From: Thermoflexus hugenholtzii JAD2
GTDB taxonomy: Bacteria; Chloroflexota; Anaerolineae; Thermoflexales; Thermoflexaceae
Length of the DNA stretch: 64,000 nucleotides
Direction: 5' to 3'
NCBI RefSeq assembly: GCF_900187885.1
Contig: NZ_FYEK01000027.1
Span: 211,630 to 275,629, forward strand
Part shown: positions 60,709 through 64,000 of the stretch, piece after piece
Position numbering within the stretch: the first letter of the stretch is position 1
Layout: every line of letters begins with the position of its first letter
Position numbers and translations under genes: made by a program
Notes under the pieces: model-generated
Database searches by the model: none
The model's input: only the letters and a program-made list of their open reading frames with translations
What the model was told of the DNA's origin: nothing

Positions 60709-61974
60709 TCATTCATAGCGCAGGGCGACGATGGGGTCGAGCCGGGCGGCGCGCCAGGCCGGGTAAAGACCGGCGGCTAGGCCCACCGCGGAGCTGATCC
60801 CCACCGCCAGTAGGATCGCCTCCGGGGTCACGATAGCCCGGAACGCCCCTCCAGCCAGCGTGGAGATCAGGAAAGCCACCCCGATCCCCAGCAATACCCC
60901 CAGGAACCCCCCGATGAGGGCCAGGAGAACCGTCTCGATCAGGAACTGGAGCATGATGTCCCGTCGCCGCGCTCCCACGGCCTTGCGCAGGCCGATCTCC
61001 CGTGTCCGCTCCCGCACGGAAACCAGAGTGATGTTCATGATACCGATTCCCCCTACCAGCAGGGAGATCCCGGCGATGGCGGAGAGGAAGGCCGTCAGGA
61101 TCAGAGTGAGGTTGCCGAAGAGGTTCAGAATCTCCTCCTGGGAGACCACGGTGAAATCCTCGTCCTCCCGGAAGCGGATGCCGTGGCGCTCCCGCAAGAC
61201 GGCGGTGGCCTGCTCCTGCGCCGCCCGGATGCGGTCCGGGGAGCGGGCGACCAGCACGATGGCCGAGAGGCCGGGTTCCCCGCCGCGCCCCCGCACCGAG
61301 TAGAGATACTGATGCATGGCGCTTAAGGGGATGAGGATCACCTCATCGTCGTTCCCGAAGGAGGTGCCCCCTTTGCGGCTCAGGATCCCGATGACCCGGA
61401 AGGGGACATCCCGGATGCGGATCAGCTGCCCGACGGGATCGGCTTCCCCGAACAGCCTTCGGGCGGCCTCCACGCCCAGGAGCGCCACCCGGGCCGCGGT
61501 CCGCTCGTCCTCCGGGGTGAGGAAGCGGCCCCGCGTCACCGCCCAGTTCCGGGCGATCTGATATTCCGGCGTCACCCCGCGCACGGTGATGACCATCCGC
61601 TCCTTGGTGGAGGCCACCGGGAGCGTCTGGGCCACCACCGGGGCCACCATGACAATGTCTGGCGCCCGGGTGGGATCCTGCAACGCCCGGGCATCCCCCA
61701 GGGTCAGGGCGGGTCGCATCAGGCCGGACTGCTGGGCGGCGGCCCGGGTGATCCCGCTCTGGGAGAATCCTCCCGGGAAGACGAACAGCACGTTGGGCCC
61801 GATGGCCTCCACCTGACGTTGGATGTAGTCCCGGACGCCCTGGCCAGCGGCGAGCAGGGCCACGACGGCGCCGACCCCGATCAGGATGCCCAGCAGGCTG
61901 AGGGCGGTGCGCAGTTTGTTGGCCAACAGGCTCTGAAGGGCTGTCTGCAGGTTCTCTTGAAATTGCGCAATCAT
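60709..61974 (-). CDS. MacB/FtsX-type ABC transporter permease 2
   Basis: A 421-residue permease with one N-terminal helix (TALSLLGILIGVGAVVALLA), a large periplasmic MacB-core domain (about 45-270) and three C-terminal helices (ILTAFLSAIAGISLLVGGIG; AGLYPAWRAARLDPIVALRYE end). The conserved coupling motif VRERTREIGLRKAVGARRRD is present. Mechanotransmission exporters of this type move peptides, lipids or drugs. ATG 61974 is preferred over TTG 61992. It follows a paralogous permease. Confidence 0.92.
   Translation of the reverse strand: MIAQFQENLQTALQSLLANKLRTALSLLGILIGVGAVVALLAAGQGVRDYIQRQVEAIGPNVLFVFPGGFSQSGITRAAAQQSGLMRPALTLGDARALQDPTRAPDIVMVAPVVAQTLPVASTKERMVITVRGVTPEYQIARNWAVTRGRFLTPEDERTAARVALLGVEAARRLFGEADPVGQLIRIRDVPFRVIGILSRKGGTSFGNDDEVILIPLSAMHQYLYSVRGRGGEPGLSAIVLVARSPDRIRAAQEQATAVLRERHGIRFREDEDFTVVSQEEILNLFGNLTLILTAFLSAIAGISLLVGGIGIMNITLVSVRERTREIGLRKAVGARRRDIMLQFLIETVLLALIGGFLGVLLGIGVAFLISTLAGGAFRAIVTPEAILLAVGISSAVGLAAGLYPAWRAARLDPIVALRYE
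60722..60765. repeat. 44-bp repeat, copy 1 (permease 2 C-terminus)
   Basis: The 44 bp are identical to 62027-62070. They encode the C-terminal YPAWRAARLDPIVAL of each permease and mark a tandem duplication or gene conversion. Confidence 0.85.
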
Positions 61975-62013
61975 GGCTTCCGGTCCTCTCAAGCGATGCG
62001 GTCGCTCCCCCGG

Positions 62014-63273
62014 TCATTCGTAGCGGAGGGCGACGATGGGGTCGAGCCGGGCGGCGCGCCAGGCCGGGTAGAGGCCGAAGAAGAGCCCGACGGCGGCGCT
62101 CACCCCCACGGCCAGGAGCACGGTATCCAGGCCCACCGCCGCCCGCACCTCTCCGCCGCTCAGGGCGTTGATCGTCGAGGCCAGGGCGATCCCGGCCCCG
62201 GTCCCCAGGATGCCGCCGAGCATCGTGATTAGGATGGCCTCGGTAAGGAACTGGAGCAGGATGTCTCGCTGACGGGCTCCCACGGCCTTGCGCAGGCCGA
62301 TCTCCCGCGTCCGCTCGGTCACCGACACCAGCATGATGTTCATGATCCCGATGCCCCCCACGATCAGGGAGATGGCGCCCAGCGCCCCCAGGAACACGGT
62401 AAGCACGCTGGAGATCTGCCCGAAGATCGAGATCAGCTCGAACTGGGTCAGGATGGCGAAGTCGTCTTCATCCCAGAAGCGAATGCGGTGTCGCTCCCGC
62501 AGGAGCTCCGTGATCCGCCGGACGATTTCGTCCGTGTATTCCGATCGGGCGGCTTGGAGCATGATCCCGGTCACCAGCAGCTCCCCGGTTCGCGGATCCC
62601 GGGCGTCGTAGAGCATCTCCTGGGCCACCGTGATCGGGATGAAGGCCAGGTCGTTGTAGTCCCCGAAGGCGTTGCCGCCCTTATCCGACATCACCCCGAT
62701 CACCCGGAAGGGGACCCCGTTGATGCGCACCGTCCGCCCCACCGGGTTGGGGACGTCCGGGAAGAGGCGGCGGGCTGGGGTGAGGCCCAGCACGATCACC
62801 CGGGAGCGGTTGAGGAGATGGGCCTCCTCGAGGAATGTGCCGTGCTGGGGAGGCCAGTTGCGGGCGGGAGCGTAGCCCGGGGTGGTCCCCAGGATCACCG
62901 TCACCGCCTCCCGGCCCTCGCTCTCCAGAGGCCCGAAACGCTGGATCACCGGGACGACGACGGTGACCCGGCCGCGCACCTCTTGTTCGATGGCGCGCAC
63001 ATCCCGCATGGTGAGGGAGGAGATATCCTGCAGCGCGGCCCCTGCGGATGGGCCCTCCGCCGCCGCCCGTGGGATCACGAAGATCAAGTTGGTGCCGAGG
63101 GCGGCGAACTGGTCCTGGATGTAATTCTGCACCCCGCGGCCGATGGCCACCATGGCGATGACGGCAGCCACCCCGATCAGGATGCCCAGGAGGGTGAGGA
63201 CCGCCCGCAGGCGGTTGGCGGCCAGAGTCTCGAAGGCCTGCTGGATGTTCTCCCTCCACAGCGCCGTCCGCAT
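62014..63273 (-). CDS. MacB/FtsX-type ABC transporter permease 1
   Basis: A 419-residue paralogue of the next permease with the same plan: N-terminal helix (LTLLGILIGVAAVIAMVAIG), MacB core, C-terminal three helices and coupling motif VTERTREIGLRKAVGARQRD. AAGGAGC precedes ATG 63273. It lies 35 nt after the adaptor gene. Two different permeases in a row suggest a heterodimeric transporter, whereas MacB-type transporters are usually homodimers. The ATP-binding subunit is not in the window; it may lie beyond the right edge. Confidence 0.92.
   Translation of the reverse strand: MRTALWRENIQQAFETLAANRLRAVLTLLGILIGVAAVIAMVAIGRGVQNYIQDQFAALGTNLIFVIPRAAAEGPSAGAALQDISSLTMRDVRAIEQEVRGRVTVVVPVIQRFGPLESEGREAVTVILGTTPGYAPARNWPPQHGTFLEEAHLLNRSRVIVLGLTPARRLFPDVPNPVGRTVRINGVPFRVIGVMSDKGGNAFGDYNDLAFIPITVAQEMLYDARDPRTGELLVTGIMLQAARSEYTDEIVRRITELLRERHRIRFWDEDDFAILTQFELISIFGQISSVLTVFLGALGAISLIVGGIGIMNIMLVSVTERTREIGLRKAVGARQRDILLQFLTEAILITMLGGILGTGAGIALASTINALSGGEVRAAVGLDTVLLAVGVSAAVGLFFGLYPAWRAARLDPIVALRYE
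62027..62070. repeat. 44-bp repeat, copy 2 (permease 1 C-terminus)
   Basis: Identical over 44 bp to 60722-60765; encodes the conserved C-terminus of permease 1. Confidence 0.85.
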
Positions 63274-63308
63274 TCAAAGCTCCTTTCCGAAGGATGGCAC
63301 AGGTAGGA

Positions 63309-64000
63309 TCAGCGCCCGAAGAAGATCCGGAAGGAGGAGGCCGGTTGCACCTCGCTCAGGGCCACTCGGTCGCCCTCCTGCAGCCCTTCCAGGACCTCGC
63401 TCTCCGTCTCCCCCTGGGCGCCCAGGCGGATCTCGACTTCCTCCACCCGGTCGCCGATCACCCGATACACGAAAGCCCGGCCGGTCTCCCGATCCCGCCG
63501 GACGGCGGCGTTGGGCACCAGGAGCACGTTCTCCCGGCGCTCCACCTCGATCTCCACAGTGGCGCTCATGCCGGCGCGCAGAACGGGATCCCGCTCATCC
63601 AGCACCACGCGGACCCGGTAGGTGGCGGCGCCGCCGGTCTCCGTGGCGGCGGGGGCGATGGCGTCGATGTGCCCGCGGAAGGACCGGCCCGGCAGGGCGT
63701 CCAGGGTGATCTCCACCGGCATCCCTTCCTTCAAGCGCACGACATCGACTTCATCGACGGTCAGGTCCAGATAGAGATCGCTCAAATCAGCCAGGATGAT
63801 GGCCCCGCCGGGGATGCCGGCCCCGACCACCTGGCCGATTTCGATGTTCACCGCGATGACGGTGCCATCGAAGGGAGCCAGCAGCGTCGCCTGCTCTAGG
63901 CGGCGGCGGGCCTGCTCCAGCTGCAGGCGGGCCTGCTCCAGCTGCAGCCGCGTCCGCTCCACGGTGAGGGCGTCCGGCTGAAGCCGGGCCAGGCTGGCCT
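63309..64000 (-). CDS. HlyD/MacA-type periplasmic adaptor (partial)
   Basis: The frame is open at the right edge, so the N-terminus (signal peptide and first part of the hairpin) is missing; about 230 codons are visible. A coiled coil with repeated heptads (LQLEQARLQLEQARRRLEQA) is followed by the lipoyl half-motif LLAPFDGTVIAVNIEIGQVV, a beta-barrel (DLSDLYLDLTVDEVDVVRLK) and the membrane-proximal domain (ENVLLVPNAAVRRD). It links an inner-membrane ABC pump to the envelope. It precedes permease 1 in the same operon. Confidence 0.9.
   Translation of the reverse strand, partial: ASLARLQPDALTVERTRLQLEQARLQLEQARRRLEQATLLAPFDGTVIAVNIEIGQVVGAGIPGGAIILADLSDLYLDLTVDEVDVVRLKEGMPVEITLDALPGRSFRGHIDAIAPAATETGGAATYRVRVVLDERDPVLRAGMSATVEIEVERRENVLLVPNAAVRRDRETGRAFVYRVIGDRVEEVEIRLGAQGETESEVLEGLQEGDRVALSEVQPASSFRIFFGR

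Overview
The window is high-GC bacterial DNA (about 65-70% G+C by eye) densely packed with short operons on both strands. Gene content suggests a thermophilic member of the Chloroflexota, possibly Thermoflexus-like: a ba3-related heme-copper oxidase-family protein, a tungsten aldehyde oxidoreductase, ArsA-type ATPases, multi-GAF kinases, a T-box valS, and sortase and polysaccharide genes. This placement is an inference from gene content; there is no rRNA in the window to confirm it. No tRNA, rRNA or CRISPR array was seen.

Layout. 1-5.5 kb (minus): a surface-glycan/cell-envelope operon (methyltransferase, FAD oxidoreductase, sortase, GT2 glycosyltransferase, polyprenyl-phosphate sugar transferase cut by the window edge) and a membrane protein. 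5.7-10.9 kb: Ca/Na antiporter, lipid kinase, uvrB, WecG/TagA glycosyltransferase, with a family of perfect hairpins around uvrB. 11.1-16.3 kb (minus): FdhD, an FdhF/YdeP molybdoenzyme and two complex-I/hydrogenase-type membrane subunits. 16.5-20.9 kb (plus): catalytically degenerate M16 peptidase, degenerate Nudix protein, a PerR/Fur regulator with its own promoter and Fur-type box, and a P1B-4 metal-efflux ATPase. 21.8-28.7 kb (plus): clpC, an NYN nuclease-like protein, small proteins, then valS under a T-box riboswitch with a GUC specifier. 28.7-32.2 kb (minus): Hsp20, aldehyde:ferredoxin oxidoreductase, alpha/beta hydrolase with a Thr nucleophile. 32.2-39.5 kb (minus): a signalling cluster of a CheY-like protein, a 1990-aa PAS/GAF hybrid kinase and a REC-GGDEF protein. 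39.7-47.8 kb: P1 peptidase, LysM/M23 lipoprotein, AlbA_2 regulator, membrane histidine kinase, chromate transporter.

The most distinctive part is 47.9-53.1 kb. A plus-strand cassette encodes two small paralogous proteins followed by two ArsA/Get3-type ATPases. All four are cysteine-free, and each ATPase lacks a different catalytic switch residue, which suggests a composite heterodimer. Convergent to it lies a two-gene operon for a ba3-like heme-copper protein in which the active-site Tyr is Glu (as in NO reductases) and one low-spin heme His is Met, with a CuA subunit II. That operon has its own sigma70 promoter, a structured leader of about 235 nt, and an intrinsic terminator only 11 nt before the ribosome binding site, so it looks riboregulated.

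53.1-57.6 kb (minus) is gltB. 57.7-59.2 kb is a scar region: a frameshifted histidine kinase, a MITE-like repeat and an AT-rich orphan gene for a BglII/BstYI-type endonuclease. 59.4-64 kb: truncated lipoprotein, CDGSH protein, thioredoxin, and a MacB/HlyD-type exporter (two paralogous permeases and an adaptor running off the right edge).
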